This document shows, in pieces, positions 53,701 to 61,684 of a DNA stretch of 64,000 nt (the first letter of the stretch is position 1; each line of letters opens with the position of its first letter). The stretch comes from Ktedonobacter racemifer DSM 44963 (lineage in GTDB: Bacteria > Chloroflexota > Ktedonobacteria > Ktedonobacterales > Ktedonobacteraceae), in the NCBI RefSeq assembly GCF_000178855.1, contig NZ_ADVG01000004.1, positions 1,612,001 through 1,676,000 on the forward strand. The letters run 5' to 3'. The translations under genes and the position numbers were made by a program. The notes beneath the pieces were generated by a model, which did not search any database, was not told the DNA's origin, and saw only the letters and a program-made list of their open reading frames with translations.

Positions 53701-53925
53701 ATTGAGCAAGCAGCCACGCGGGCGGATGCTGACCTTGTTCGCCTGGAAAGCGCGTTGGCTGGCAGCAACGATGAGCGCCTGCGCCGCCTCGCCCTCGTAG
53801 CCCTGATCGCGCAAACGCAGCAGGCCAGCGGATGGAGCGAAGAGGTCATCGCGCGGCTGAATGGATATAGGGCAGACCCTTCGCCCCTCGTCGCGGAACA
53901 GGCACAATTTACCTTTGTCCCATAG
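50734..53925 (+). CDS. Large HEAT-repeat protein
   Basis: 1063-residue soluble protein from the ATG at 50734 (AAGGAG six bases upstream). It is built almost wholly of helical pairs of HEAT/PBS-lyase type, for example SVRKLATSIAALVCGDAELP, DADLRILALQALITTARYQR, SPMRDSALQALGKLDAGQG and DIQVRMETLKRCLSHPVNDA. No enzymatic domain, TM segment or signal peptide. Such scaffolds mediate protein interactions; Ktedonobacteria and Actinobacteria encode many of unknown role. GC-rich, chromosome-like codon use differs from the AT-richer cargo gene upstream. Confidence 0.85.
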   Translation: MTPEQLLQECERLNHVGRTRRMVELGRLAASDASVSETIATLTRGNVYERVLAVQSCHGSRDSKLILHALSDPSLSVRKLATSIAALVCGDAELPGALDTLPQDLRDVLLTTLAQRSRQAPVDAYIEMLATRHDTYLKNVLPFASQEVVTRHLGQVIEAFGMVQWKRLTRYYPAIAVAQLQARATTADGPNIYLVQQVNEVMPLLARLAPDLGLDLVRTMASVFPLNHLSLQPLLERRPAEVVDLVIQAGVKTDLEFDDIAHRLDSERLVTLFTSFPDNISTEYFPQLRPEQRLATYTACHRGWRDEDSALPYEVVAHLPTEQRVREGRRHLELPALQADPSQRLQYAAALPWDEARAALASTLNTPDADLRILALQALITTARYQRDHLADVLQLVRARRNEQDPVRYAMLAALVELPRSIWHAEHLSDLARIIQDTLDARDLSAYTASQAERIILQLFAFHPQWCAEQLAIFWRARGNVTTRDLQDYLTEAHVRLLAVPLLPILQAWQKQERESQLLNVARALGRRFRVFNELADILASLLDHTRSASTISGVISVFADHMPERLSILVPRLVEQDPSSITIFIVYNYLHAKRQDLLTPFLGQNAFQGRFGTGKTRFVMGIRDGFYRWTPTQQEFFALTLLEISRDNERATASLTNVIDQLAAMPALDPAYIIPFASDERSPMRDSALQALGKLDAGQGIPTLLEALNDQRARVAVYSLRGALLAMPQSQALNILRSVPFERVTVAKEAIRLIGELETEEAYRELLILNERDLHRDARVALLRALWPYVEHAETWEIFAGAARSTDVAIAKGVIHVPSDGMSPQAQGKLASLIASLLDHPDIQVRMETLKRCLSHPVNDAGRACYARLLALMDSTVPRESSFASRVVFETYTGRDAELVGETMRTLLPNRRALNTACNNFLSALPGDRKALEPTSRAILAVLAQDHLTISLRIRLVVTGLPWEEIAPEVIRLSSELHADALAQAEQAIEQAATRADADLVRLESALAGSNDERLRRLALVALIAQTQQASGWSEEVIARLNGYRADPSPLVAEQAQFTFVP

Positions 53926-53943
53926 CACACGGAGAGACGACAT

Positions 53944-54015
53944 TTACGGCACGACCAACCCGCCATCGACGGGCAGGGTGACGCCGGTCACATAGGACGC
54001 AGCGTCAGAGCAGAG
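53944..54015 (-). pseudogene. C-terminal remnant of a short-chain dehydrogenase
   Basis: Reads LCSDAASYVTGVTLPVDGGL then VVP stop, the classical SDR C-terminus. Nothing of the upstream part is present: similarity stops at about 54015. It marks a deletion or rearrangement breakpoint inside the ISAs1-bounded segment. Confidence 0.85.
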
Positions 54016-54087
54016 GGTTCTGTCAGAACTGAGATCACAAAAGCTCATCAAAGTTTGTAGAAGAGTGCTGATTACTCTTGTCTCTTA

Positions 54088-54451
54088 CTAGTGCTGCGTT
54101 CCTCATTGGTATGAATAAAACGCTGAATCAAGGTCTAGGGCTAAAGCAGGCATGCCTTACCCATAGGTTTAGCTAGCAGGAATGTCAGCGCCAATGAGGA
54201 ACGCAGCACTAGTCCTACAGTGGGAGTTAGGAGAGAAATTTCGTCTGAGATGGCTTGCAAGGCGATGTTTGCTGACTCCCTCAGTGGAGACATCAAGGCG
54301 CTTCTCAGGCCGACTCACAAGCTAACTCCCACTGTAGGACTAGTGCTCCGTTCGTTAAGTGCAGTAGCAAAACGGATTGGCTTCTAGAACCGGATCATGC
54401 GATAAGCCTGCTTGTTTTTGTTACTGGTGGATTTAACAAAAGCAGCACTAG
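54088..54451. repeat. Array of three CTAG-bounded palindromic units
   Basis: Unit 1 (54088-54212) has ends TGCTGCGTTCCTCATTGG and complement. Unit 2 (54209-54343) has ends TCCTACAGTGGGAGTTAG and complement. Unit 3 (54340-54451) has ends TGCTCCGTTCGTTAA and TTAACAAAAGCAGCA. Neighbours share the CTAG tetranucleotide, as expected if each is a MITE with a CTAG target. No ORFs. Confidence 0.9.
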
Positions 54452-54487
54452 TTGTTTATGACGAGGTCAGTAGATGCGATTGCCCTG

Positions 54488-56327
54488 GGTAGTAAGTGCG
54501 AAGAGTTGACAGATTTTAGGGCGAAGAGTGATCACTCGGTGTATGACTTTGCGTCATCGTCTCCCCAACCAAGTAGCCTCATTGAAACCACATCAGGGAA
54601 GAGAAGCAACAGACCTGAACATGATATGTCCCTGCTCATGAAAAGCGGAAAAAAGAGTGTGGATGGTTGAGGTTGAGAGAGTGTGGACGTGGTGAGAAGT
54701 GATGTGCAGAGGACGTCGCTGGCCATACGGCTCCAACCGTTCAGCCGCAGAGCTGAACAGGTCAGAGAACGTCTCCGTTGTGTTCGTCGTCCAAGCTCCG
54801 CTTCACCAGAGCGCCAGTTGCCGAAAATGGCGCTGGCTGGCCGAGAGGCGACGCTCCTCGGCCAGGGCTTCCTGCATCATGAGGGCGAAATAGTCTTCCA
54901 AGGGCATCTGTTGCCCGTAGAGATGTTTGATGGGCACTGTTTTGAGCATGGTGGGGCCATGCCAGACCAGAAATGTTCGCTCGCTCGCCACCACCTGTAG
55001 GGCCATGTATTGCCCTGCGACCTGCTGACTGATGTAGTAGGGGGCCAGATCCACGTTCACACACCCATCTGCTCCCACTTTACGAACGAAGATCTGTCCC
55101 TCGATGGCTTGAAGCCAGGCATCGGGGTCCACCATCTGCGGAAGCGCAGGCAACGTCGGCAACGTTGGGAAGGCCACCCGTGGCGGAACGTTGCGACAAG
55201 CGCACCCCTGGTGTGGCCTTTCCCAATTGTAGTGCTGGATGAAGGCTTCGGTGACCTCTCGAACCTCTTGCAAGGTACCGGGGCGTTGGACGTGCAGACA
55301 CTCTTGCCCGTAACTCTTGTGATACCGCTCGACAAACGCATTTTTGTCTGGTCGGTGAGGCGGGCACACATTGGGCTGGATGCCCAGACAGAGCAGCAAG
55401 CGACGAAGGGCAGAGGGAAAATCCCGTCCGCTGCTGCTTCCAACCCACCTGGGATCGCGGTCAAAGGACATCATCGGCGGTCGACCATGCTCACGCAAGA
55501 AGCCGATGACAGTTTGCATCGCGGTTTGCGCATGGAAATCTTCCCGGGCTTGAGCGCAAAGCAGCACCGAGGTGCCAGCATCGATAAAGTTGCACACCTC
55601 CACAATGTGTTGCCGCTTCCCTTCCTGACTTTCACTGCTGGGAACCGTGCTGACATCTTTAAAGTCCATCTGGATCTCTTCGAGCGGCGCTCTTGACTCC
55701 AGAGGCTGCTTCTTGGGCGTGAGGTGCTCCAGGATGCAACCATGTTTGTGCAACATCTTCCACACGGTGCGCGTTGAGCGCGGCAAAAGCACGTGCAAGG
55801 CTTGCAACTCTGGATCACGCTGCAGATAGTACAACAAAGCGCGTGGTCCTGGTACGCGATGAAGATGCTCTGGAGGAGTCTGGCGCATCTCGACGATGCG
55901 CTCCTCCACACGTGGGTCCCAGGACGGATACGGAGCGTGATGGGCACGTGAGCGGGACAAGAGGACCTGTAGATCATGGGGATCGGCCTGGCGCAAGCGT
56001 TTGCGCCATTTCTTGACCCAACTGATCGACCGTCCGACGGCCTGGGCGTAGTCCTGCACCCTCCAATCGGGGTAGCGCATCAGCACATCGCGCAAGCGAG
56101 CGCGATCGCGCATCCATTCTTCTTCCATCATTTTCTTCCTCCAAGATGAGGAGTCTCGAAACTAGTTTCTGTGCTGATTCTACCCCTTTCCTCCACGTTC
56201 TCTCTTCCCTCTCCTGGATGAGATGGACACGAAGTCGCTACCGCGCTGAAGTGACGATGACGCAAAGTCATACACCGAGTGATCACTCTTCGCCCTAAAA
56301 CCTGATCACTCGTCACCTTATTTACCA
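54488..56327 (-). mobile_element. IS481-like insertion sequence
   Basis: Together with the 11 bases at 48700-48710 this forms an element with termini TGGTA...TACCA and a shared 46-base subterminal inverted repeat (from TTTTAGGGCGAAGAGTGATC). A 5-bp target duplication GTAGT lies at 48695-48699 and 56328-56332. The ISAs1-bounded segment was inserted 11 bases inside its left end. Confidence 0.88.
54803..56131 (-). CDS. IS481-type (rve) transposase
   Basis: 442 residues, intact. N-terminal helix-turn-helix (DYAQAVGRSISWVKKWRKRL), then an integrase core with D in EEIQMDFKDVS, D in MMSFDRDPRWV, and E in PDKNAFVERYHKSYGQEC. The HYNWERPHQGCACRNVPPR block is typical. A C-terminal beta domain ends with HLYGQQMPLEDYFALMM. 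It probably recognises the iterated GCGAAGAGTGATCA motifs in the terminal repeats. Confidence 0.92.
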   Translation of the reverse strand: MMEEEWMRDRARLRDVLMRYPDWRVQDYAQAVGRSISWVKKWRKRLRQADPHDLQVLLSRSRAHHAPYPSWDPRVEERIVEMRQTPPEHLHRVPGPRALLYYLQRDPELQALHVLLPRSTRTVWKMLHKHGCILEHLTPKKQPLESRAPLEEIQMDFKDVSTVPSSESQEGKRQHIVEVCNFIDAGTSVLLCAQAREDFHAQTAMQTVIGFLREHGRPPMMSFDRDPRWVGSSSGRDFPSALRRLLLCLGIQPNVCPPHRPDKNAFVERYHKSYGQECLHVQRPGTLQEVREVTEAFIQHYNWERPHQGCACRNVPPRVAFPTLPTLPALPQMVDPDAWLQAIEGQIFVRKVGADGCVNVDLAPYYISQQVAGQYMALQVVASERTFLVWHGPTMLKTVPIKHLYGQQMPLEDYFALMMQEALAEERRLSASQRHFRQLALW

Positions 56328-57050
56328 GTAGTCTTAGTTTTGTGTTGTGTGGTGTTATCGGGATGCCATACAGGCATTCCTGCAAATCCCGTTGGATATA
56401 ACTTCCTTTGGCAGAATAAAGACAAGAAGGCCACTGCTCCAGTGACTGTTCCAGCGGATCAGGAGAAGGATCAGCCTGGAGTACGTACTCCAGGACTTGG
56501 AACCCTGCCTGCAACGTGGGCCAAGAAATATGGTGCACCACTTGCCCAGTCGGAGGCGCCAACGATCTATGTCTTTCGTGGGAGTATGGATACATTCCCT
56601 GATGGCAATGGTGTTATTGTTTCTTTTGATAAGGGAAGCATCGACCAGGAGCCACGTGCAGTCCAGATTTCCTTTATCGCCGGGAACAAACATCCGACGA
56701 CCCTTGCGCAGGCTCAGGCGATTGCCCAGGGATTTTTCCCAACCGATACCTCTAGTCCTTCTATTATCCAGTCCTATGATCCCCACGAGAATGATTTCAA
56801 AAATTCTCAGTGCCAGGCACTCACCTATACCAGCAAGACCCTGGCCAAACTCTTCCCGCCCCAGGATTTCCTGGATAAGCAAGGAGGACTGGCTCCAGCT
56901 GGCTCAGTCACCATTAGTTTCTTTCCCCTCTATTCAAGGACCGATGGGACAGAAAATAATGAAACAGCATCGGGAGGCGCAGCCTATCCTGTAGATGAGA
57001 ATCAGGTCTCTAGCATTCTGATCACGCTGGGGACGAAGACCTACTGTTAG
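56328..57050 (+). pseudogene. 3' part of lipoprotein gene split by nested insertions
   Basis: Continues the signal peptide from 48665: VLVLCCVVLSGC (lipobox LSGC) and then CHTGIPANPVGYNFLWQNKD, ending ILITLGTKTYC. The intact product would be about 250 residues, exported and lipid-anchored. The mature part has no recognised family; it is followed by its own terminator. A TTG at 56340 could still start a short signal-like peptide, so residual expression is possible. Confidence 0.82.
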
Positions 57051-57082
57051 CCCATTTATAAGGTAGAAATCGAAGAACACCA

Positions 57083-57118
57083 GGGCAGTGAGGTATCATC
57101 CTCCTGCTCGCTTTTTTT
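57083..57118 (+). terminator. Terminator after lipoprotein gene
   Basis: GGGCAGTGAGG, a short loop, CCTCCTGCTC, then GCTTTTTTT. A near copy lies at 57984. Confidence 0.8.
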
Positions 57119-57119
57119 C

Positions 57120-57128
57120 TGGTATACT
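57120..57128 (+). promoter_or_regulatory. Extended -10 promoter
   Basis: TGGTATACT lies about 45 bases before the ATG at 57170 and directly after the terminator of the preceding gene. Confidence 0.6.
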
Positions 57129-57169
57129 ATGGCACAACACCATTCATATCAGATTTGGAGAGAATTTGT

Positions 57170-57949
57170 ATGTCCAACGAAGAACCTTATCACGAGTATC
57201 CTGCTGGCCCTTATGATATAACAGCTCAGCGAACTCCTATTCCTCCGCCTCCTCCGCCTCCTACTGGATGGTACTCCAATCCCTATGATCCCTATAGGAA
57301 GCAGAAACGTTCTCCCTGGTATTATGTACTTATCGCTTTCCTGTTATGCGTGATTGGTGCTAGTGTACTTGTCATCTGGCTCAAATTTCACGCAGAAATA
57401 GCTACGACCCCCACATCGATAACAACACATACAGTAACAACTCAGCCAGCAACTACAACTTCTACACCTACAGTTAACACAAGTAACCCATTGCAAACAT
57501 CAGACTTCCCAACTTTTATAGGTCGATTCTCCACAGCAAACTCTAACTACGACTATAATGACATTCAGAAGGTCGCAGATCAAAAGAACTTTCGATTGAC
57601 CCCAATCCATCCAGCTGATTATTGGGATTTAGGGTGGGGGTATACCTATCATGATCTTATGAGTGGTAATATCACCATCAGCATCAGACGCGTAGTCATT
57701 ACACCAGAGGAGGCCAAATTTAATTGCAATGGGGCCTTCTATGGTACAAGTGGGGTAACTGTGAAAGGATACAAGCTTATGGATATTCCCAATGCAAATG
57801 TAGCATATGATGTAGGATCAATTTTTTCATCCATACCAGAAAAAAGTGAGCCACCTGACAGCGTGGTATTCGTTTTCGAGCAACCAAATCATACGGGTCA
57901 GTGGTTCTGGCGCGGGTATGTATTTGGAAACACTACAAATTGTCAGTAG
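57170..57949 (+). CDS. Membrane-anchored hypothetical protein with proline-rich N-terminus
   Basis: 259 residues from the ATG at 57170 (GGAGAG eight bases upstream). A cytoplasmic segment has PIPPPPPPPTGW, then one TM helix at about residues 52-74 (VLIAFLLCVIGASVLVIWL), a Thr-rich linker (SITTHTVTTQPATTTSTPT), and an extracellular domain of about 150 residues with two Cys (NCNGAFYG, NTTNCQ) likely to pair. The layout suggests a surface sensor or lipoprotein-like partner. No family recognised. Confidence 0.78.
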   Translation: MSNEEPYHEYPAGPYDITAQRTPIPPPPPPPTGWYSNPYDPYRKQKRSPWYYVLIAFLLCVIGASVLVIWLKFHAEIATTPTSITTHTVTTQPATTTSTPTVNTSNPLQTSDFPTFIGRFSTANSNYDYNDIQKVADQKNFRLTPIHPADYWDLGWGYTYHDLMSGNITISIRRVVITPEEAKFNCNGAFYGTSGVTVKGYKLMDIPNANVAYDVGSIFSSIPEKSEPPDSVVFVFEQPNHTGQWFWRGYVFGNTTNCQ

Positions 57950-57983
57950 TAGTTGTCACCAATCGCAAAGTAACCCTCTTATA

Positions 57984-58017
57984 GGCAGTGAGGTATTCTC
58001 CTCCTGCCCTATTTTTT
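57984..58017 (+). terminator. Terminator after membrane protein gene
   Basis: GGCAGTGAGG, loop TATTCT, CCTCCTGCC, then CTATTTTTT. It is a direct repeat of the terminator at 57083. Confidence 0.8.
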
Positions 58018-58206
58018 GTCCAAAGAGGGAAGAGAAAACGATCGTTTTCTCTTCTCGCTTCCGGACATGGAAAACACCGGCATTCTTACCCATTTTCGGG
58101 TAAAACGAACTCATAAAGTGAGATTTTCATTCTCGTCGGCAAGAGATGAGGGACGGTACACTGAGGGGCATCGGAATTTAGAAGGTTTTTTATGTCGCAA
58201 CCCCTA

Positions 58207-58575
58207 TTAGTGGGTGACAAGCGGCATAATGCCATGCTTCTCAAAGAGAACATGGAAAAAGTTATCGATAATGGCTCGCCCTTTCCCAGTTGCCAACTCA
58301 TACCCACCAAATCGGTATACCTCATACCCACGCAGCCGAAGCTTGCGATCTTCTGCAACCATACGAGCATATTCTTCAGGGTTTGCTATATCTCCCTTAG
58401 CATAATGCTGTTTTCCGTCAACTTCAAGAACCACCCTATCCCGATCTGAAAAAAGAAGAAGAAAATCCATTCGCTCCCTTGGTATTCTTCTATTTCCCTG
58501 TAATTCCTTTAGGGTCTTCGGATCAAAATGCAAATATACTTGTGGAATTAATGCCGGAAGCTTCTCACCCAGCAC
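58207..58575 (-). CDS. Nuclease-fold protein, C-terminal part
   Basis: 122 residues from a GTG at 58575. The frame is open and protein-like for another 27 codons (KYAVLQKAHSLLTYYKNFKS), which overlap the 265-base inverted repeat. The core MDFLLLFSDRDRVVLEVDGK and then QHYA, followed by DRKLRLRGYEVYRFGG, is a restriction-endonuclease-like fold with Asp, Glu and Lys, as in DUF559 and phage-defence nucleases. The N-terminal domain appears lost or displaced where the inverted repeat begins, so the gene is probably truncated. Confidence 0.65.
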   Translation of the reverse strand: MLGEKLPALIPQVYLHFDPKTLKELQGNRRIPRERMDFLLLFSDRDRVVLEVDGKQHYAKGDIANPEEYARMVAEDRKLRLRGYEVYRFGGYELATGKGRAIIDNFFHVLFEKHGIMPLVTH

Positions 58576-58602
58576 TGACTTGAAATTTTTATAGTACGTT
58601 AG

Positions 58603-58867
58603 CAGGGAGTGAGCCTTTTGCAGAACTGCATATTTAGAATGAGATAAGTTCAGGTGTTATTGGCAAGCGAAAGATGCTCAGCGATGGAAGTCTGGGAGCA
58701 GCTTCGTACTCATTTAGTAGCCAGGAGTGTGCCTTTATGATGTAGGCATGCCTTCTCGCTCTCTGTCCCAGGGCGATGGGGAATATTCCCGGTTTGACTG
58801 GGACTTTCTTCGGGACCAAAACAGGGCCGTCGTCACCTGACGGTGGGATACGCCACCGATTATGCTC
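58603..58867. repeat. 265-base inverted repeat, left arm
   Basis: Identical, apart from one base seen, to the inverted copy at 59971-60235. Contains a 61-codon ORF in both copies and hairpins around CCCAGGGCGATGGGGAATAT. Its outer end overlaps the nuclease reading frame. Confidence 0.95.
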
Positions 58868-58937
58868 TGGGTAGACCTGGAAGATGAGAGTGGCTCATCT
58901 TCCAGGAACAATCTCTTCCATCGAAAGGAGTCTACTT

Positions 58938-59222
58938 ATGTCTGTGATAACGACACCAGAACGTTCGGTCAAAAAGTGGCGCGTGATGGTCTTCGCTGTG
59001 GTCGCCGCCTTGTTTGCCTTGCTGTGCCTGATCGGCTTTTTTGGGGCAGCGGGCCTACTAGTTCCCTGGATTCCTGGCATCATCCCTCTCATCCAGGAAA
59101 GTGTGGGCCCTCTTCTTCCAGGGGAACATTGGCATATTGGTGTGACGGGCGTTCTCCTCTCTTTCCCGCTGTACCGAACACGGGCTCTCGACATTTTTTT
59201 CGTTGTTTTTCCCGCCAAGTAG
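58938..59222 (+). CDS. Small membrane protein, probably truncated
   Basis: 94 residues from the ATG at 58938 (AAGGAG eight bases upstream). MSVITTPERSVKKWRVMVFA leads into hydrophobic stretches (FALLCLIGFFGAAGLLVPWI and VLLSFPLYRTRAL). No family recognised. The end (DIFFVVFPAK) reads less naturally than the start, so the gene may be cut short. Bases 59223-59522 hold no supported gene. Confidence 0.5.
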   Translation: MSVITTPERSVKKWRVMVFAVVAALFALLCLIGFFGAAGLLVPWIPGIIPLIQESVGPLLPGEHWHIGVTGVLLSFPLYRTRALDIFFVVFPAK

Positions 59223-59522
59223 GCAGCAGTACATGCATAAGAAGTGAAAAAGAGTATTTCAAGACACGTGCTGAGCCAAGAAACGCCGAGGAGCCGCGTG
59301 AACCCTCAATTTTGCGTGGCAAACCGCTTTTTCCTCTTTCTCTGGCGCCCAGATAGGCTTGTAAGAGCCCCATTCTCTCCCCCAAATACTTCTGATGCTG
59401 CCTATTTCCTCTCTTGCTTAGCGGAGAAAACAGCGGGAAAAATGTCGGAACCCCTCATAGCTCAGATACCGGTCGATTACCGTTCCTTTTTCCAGCAGAC
59501 GGAGAACATGAACTCAATTCAC

Positions 59523-59870
59523 CTAATCAAAACATCCTGCGAAGCGAAAGTGCATATTCATCTCGCTACATTTCGGACAGAGGTAGTGGGTGTCTGGAAG
59601 CGAGAAGGATTTTTCACGAATATTCCAATCAGCGACAGTGAGTTCCCCAACAGGTGTGCGGTAGAGGGCCGGGTCATTGTAAAAGCGAACTGTTCCACCA
59701 CACGGACACCTGGGCATGTCATCGAGATAGTTGGCACAAACAAGTAAACCGCAAGATGTGCAGAGTGCTGGCGCCGAGCATACAGTTTCATAGTTCCTCA
59801 TTCCACCACCTAGCGGGATCCATTCTTGTATAAAGCCACAAGAACAAGTTGCTCTCAGTATTGATCCCAT
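59523..59870 (-). CDS. Zinc-ribbon protein
   Basis: 115 residues from MGSILRATCSCGFIQEWIPL. Four cysteine pairs (CSCG, CTSCG, CPCGG, CPKCS) indicate two zinc ribbons. GGGMRNYETVCSAPALC is typical of a small family often found near mobile genes. No catalytic domain. It sits between the arms of the 265-base inverted repeat. Confidence 0.7.
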   Translation of the reverse strand: MGSILRATCSCGFIQEWIPLGGGMRNYETVCSAPALCTSCGLLVCANYLDDMPRCPCGGTVRFYNDPALYRTPVGELTVADWNIREKSFSLPDTHYLCPKCSEMNMHFRFAGCFD

Positions 59871-59970
59871 CTGTAATTTCTCCTCTTGAAGCAGGAATAG
59901 TAATGACAAGACAAATAACTTGTGAAAACATTTTGAGAGTTGGGAACGCCCTTAGCAGTGATCTTATCAG

Positions 59971-60235
59971 GAGCATAATCGGTGGCGTATCCCACCGTCA
60001 GGTGACGACGGCCCTGTTTTGGTCCCGAAGAAAGTCCCAGTCAAACCGGGAATATTCCCCATCGCCCTGGGACAGAGAGCGAGAAGGCATGCCTACATCA
60101 TAAAGGCACACTCCTGGCTACTAAATGAGTACGAAGTTGCTCCCAGACTTCCATCGCTGAGCATCTTTCGCTTGCCAATAACACCTGAACTTATCTCATT
60201 CTAAATATGCAGTTCTGCAAAAGGCTCACTCCCTG
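59971..60235. repeat. 265-base inverted repeat, right arm
   Basis: Inverted partner of 58603-58867. Its outer end AAAGGCTCACTCCCTG resembles AAAGGCTCACTTCCTGC at 61409-61425. Confidence 0.95.
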
Positions 60236-60716
60236 ACGAGGTGATCGCCGTTTCCAGCTTGGAGAGCAAACCCGTCTCTTGGGCGGCTGCCAGCAGTAAC
60301 AGTCCTCCGGCTCCTTCCTGAACCTTCGCTTCTTCTCCTGCCGGATTTTTTTTCGCTTGTTTGGTGACGTTGCTCCATCCATGCGTGGCTCGAACGGCGT
60401 TGAGGTGACTGATACTGATCTGCACTCCTCTCTGCTCTTGCAGTTCTTTTTGCAATTGGCTACTTGCTACTAACGAGGTTGCCTGACACCGCAGCTCTAG
60501 CCAGTTGAGCACGGGAGGAAGCACTTTGGCAGGGTGCCCATGTCTGCCATCTTGCAAGGCTGCTTCTCCTCGGATACGAGCTTCTTGCTTCCAACGATAA
60601 GCGGTAGCCCGACTCGTTTGGACTCCGGCAGTGGCTGCAGCCTCCCGCCAGGATACACCAGCTTGCATCAACTCAAGCATCTGCTCTTTGGCTGCTCGTC
60701 GCTGCGCTTGCTCCAT
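60201..60716 (-). pseudogene. HTH transposase-like gene truncated by inverted repeat
   Basis: Opens MEQAQRRAAKEQMLELMQAG after AAGGAAATC, with a helix-turn-helix (VSWREAAATAGVQTSRATAY) and a second DNA-binding region (QISISHLNAVRATHGWSNVT), as in IS630-like or ISKra4-like transposase N-termini. Similarity stops at about KLETAI, where the 265-base repeat begins. Twelve bases downstream of the preceding gene's stop, so co-transcribed. Confidence 0.6.
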
Positions 60717-60730
60717 AATGATTTCCTTCA

Positions 60731-61336
60731 TCACTTGATCATATGGAAATGTGGGTCTTTCAACCAAGCCTCCAAAAAGGTCGGATCGACAATATGGTGG
60801 GGCAGTGGGGCCAACTTCTCCGGCTCGATCTCGGAGAAGATTTCCCACACCTGGCCTGGAAAGCTGCTCAGCAAAGCTCTGATCTCTTCCAGATCGGGGG
60901 CATTGTCGCATGATATCAGTTTTGGCAAAAACGGTCCAGTAATGGTTCCCTCCATATCGATCAAGCCACCGTACTCCTTGGCCAAATGCCATGAGAGGTG
61001 CCCTAACAAGCAATGGCTGATTCGTCCACTCACCATAGCGATCAACCTCACGCCATGTGTGGGAAGATAGCCAAGAACAGATCGTACCTCTTCCTGTTCA
61101 TCTTCATAATAAAGGAGCTCCTGATCGGGATGCGGCTCCAGATCCGGCAACGTGACCAAAAAGGGGTGTCCCTCACTCTCGGGATAGCCAAATGCAGTAC
61201 CCGGTATCCACACACGACGATCCCCAATGCTCCCCTCAGCTACCACACTGATTGAGAGCAACCAATGATCAATTGTCTGCATCTGACTGTCTGTCAGCTT
61301 TTCGCGGAAGACCACGGTCGCGACTGGTCCTGCCAT
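60731..61336 (-). CDS. Hypothetical protein (DUF6368-like)
   Basis: 201 residues from the ATG at 61336 (AAGGAG six bases upstream). MAGPVATVVFREKLTDSQMQ opens it; the middle SVLGYLPTHGVRLIAMVSGR and HCLLGHLSWHLAKEYGGLID resemble a small family in Streptomyces and Ktedonobacteria known to me as DUF6368, with no assigned function. Assignment by memory of style only. Confidence 0.6.
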   Translation of the reverse strand: MAGPVATVVFREKLTDSQMQTIDHWLLSISVVAEGSIGDRRVWIPGTAFGYPESEGHPFLVTLPDLEPHPDQELLYYEDEQEEVRSVLGYLPTHGVRLIAMVSGRISHCLLGHLSWHLAKEYGGLIDMEGTITGPFLPKLISCDNAPDLEEIRALLSSFPGQVWEIFSEIEPEKLAPLPHHIVDPTFLEAWLKDPHFHMIK

Positions 61337-61684
61337 CAGTTTCTCCTTTCGGGAATTGAGTGTCAATGCTCTTGAGAAAGAAGCACACCACTCTCCTCGA
61401 TCATCAAAAAGGCTCACTTCCTGCTCTTGAGCATAGCAGAAGTTGTTGTCTTAGTCTAGATCGGCAGACTTGATTTTGCCCAACGCCCTGATTAAGATAC
61501 GACTCAACTGCCGACATACACGCTTAACTCCTCTTAACCAATGATTTTTAGCAGTAAAGAGATCTCATTATAAAGATCTACTATTTACCATGCATTACTA
61601 TATTGCTGGAGCCACACCTATTTGACCATTCCGAATAAAACATTCAGATAGGCATTCAGTATAGACGAATGAGAGAAAATCCGC
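61337..61684. other. Intergenic region with an AAAGGCTCACTTCCTGC motif
   Basis: No gene. The motif at 61409-61425 repeats the outer end of the 265-base inverted repeat. The stretch 61434-61680 is AT-rich with nothing recognised. Confidence 0.5.

Larger units (their letters stand above)
48711..54487. mobile_element. ISAs1-bounded 5.8-kb segment with 10-bp target duplication
   Basis: Starts CAGGGCAATCGCATCTAA and ends with the matching inverted end TAGATGCGATTGCCCTG. It is flanked by the direct repeat GGTAGTAAGT at 48701-48710 and 54488-54497. That repeat is the terminus of the IS481 element, so the whole segment moved as one unit into it. Contents: ISAs1 proper, the HEAT-repeat gene, an SDR remnant and the CTAG array. 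Confidence 0.82.

Noticed and set aside
54088..54451. CRISPR array
   Set aside because: The three units differ in sequence and are 110-135 bp palindromes; there are no short direct repeats, spacers or cas genes.
58634..58819. 61-codon ORF in both arms of the 265-base repeat (also 60019-60204)
   Set aside because: It lies wholly within the repeat, lacks a convincing ribosome site and shows no protein-family features.
58207..61336. A phage-defence island built on the nuclease, zinc-ribbon and HTH genes
   Set aside because: The nuclease and HTH genes look truncated at the inverted repeat, and no other defence gene is present.
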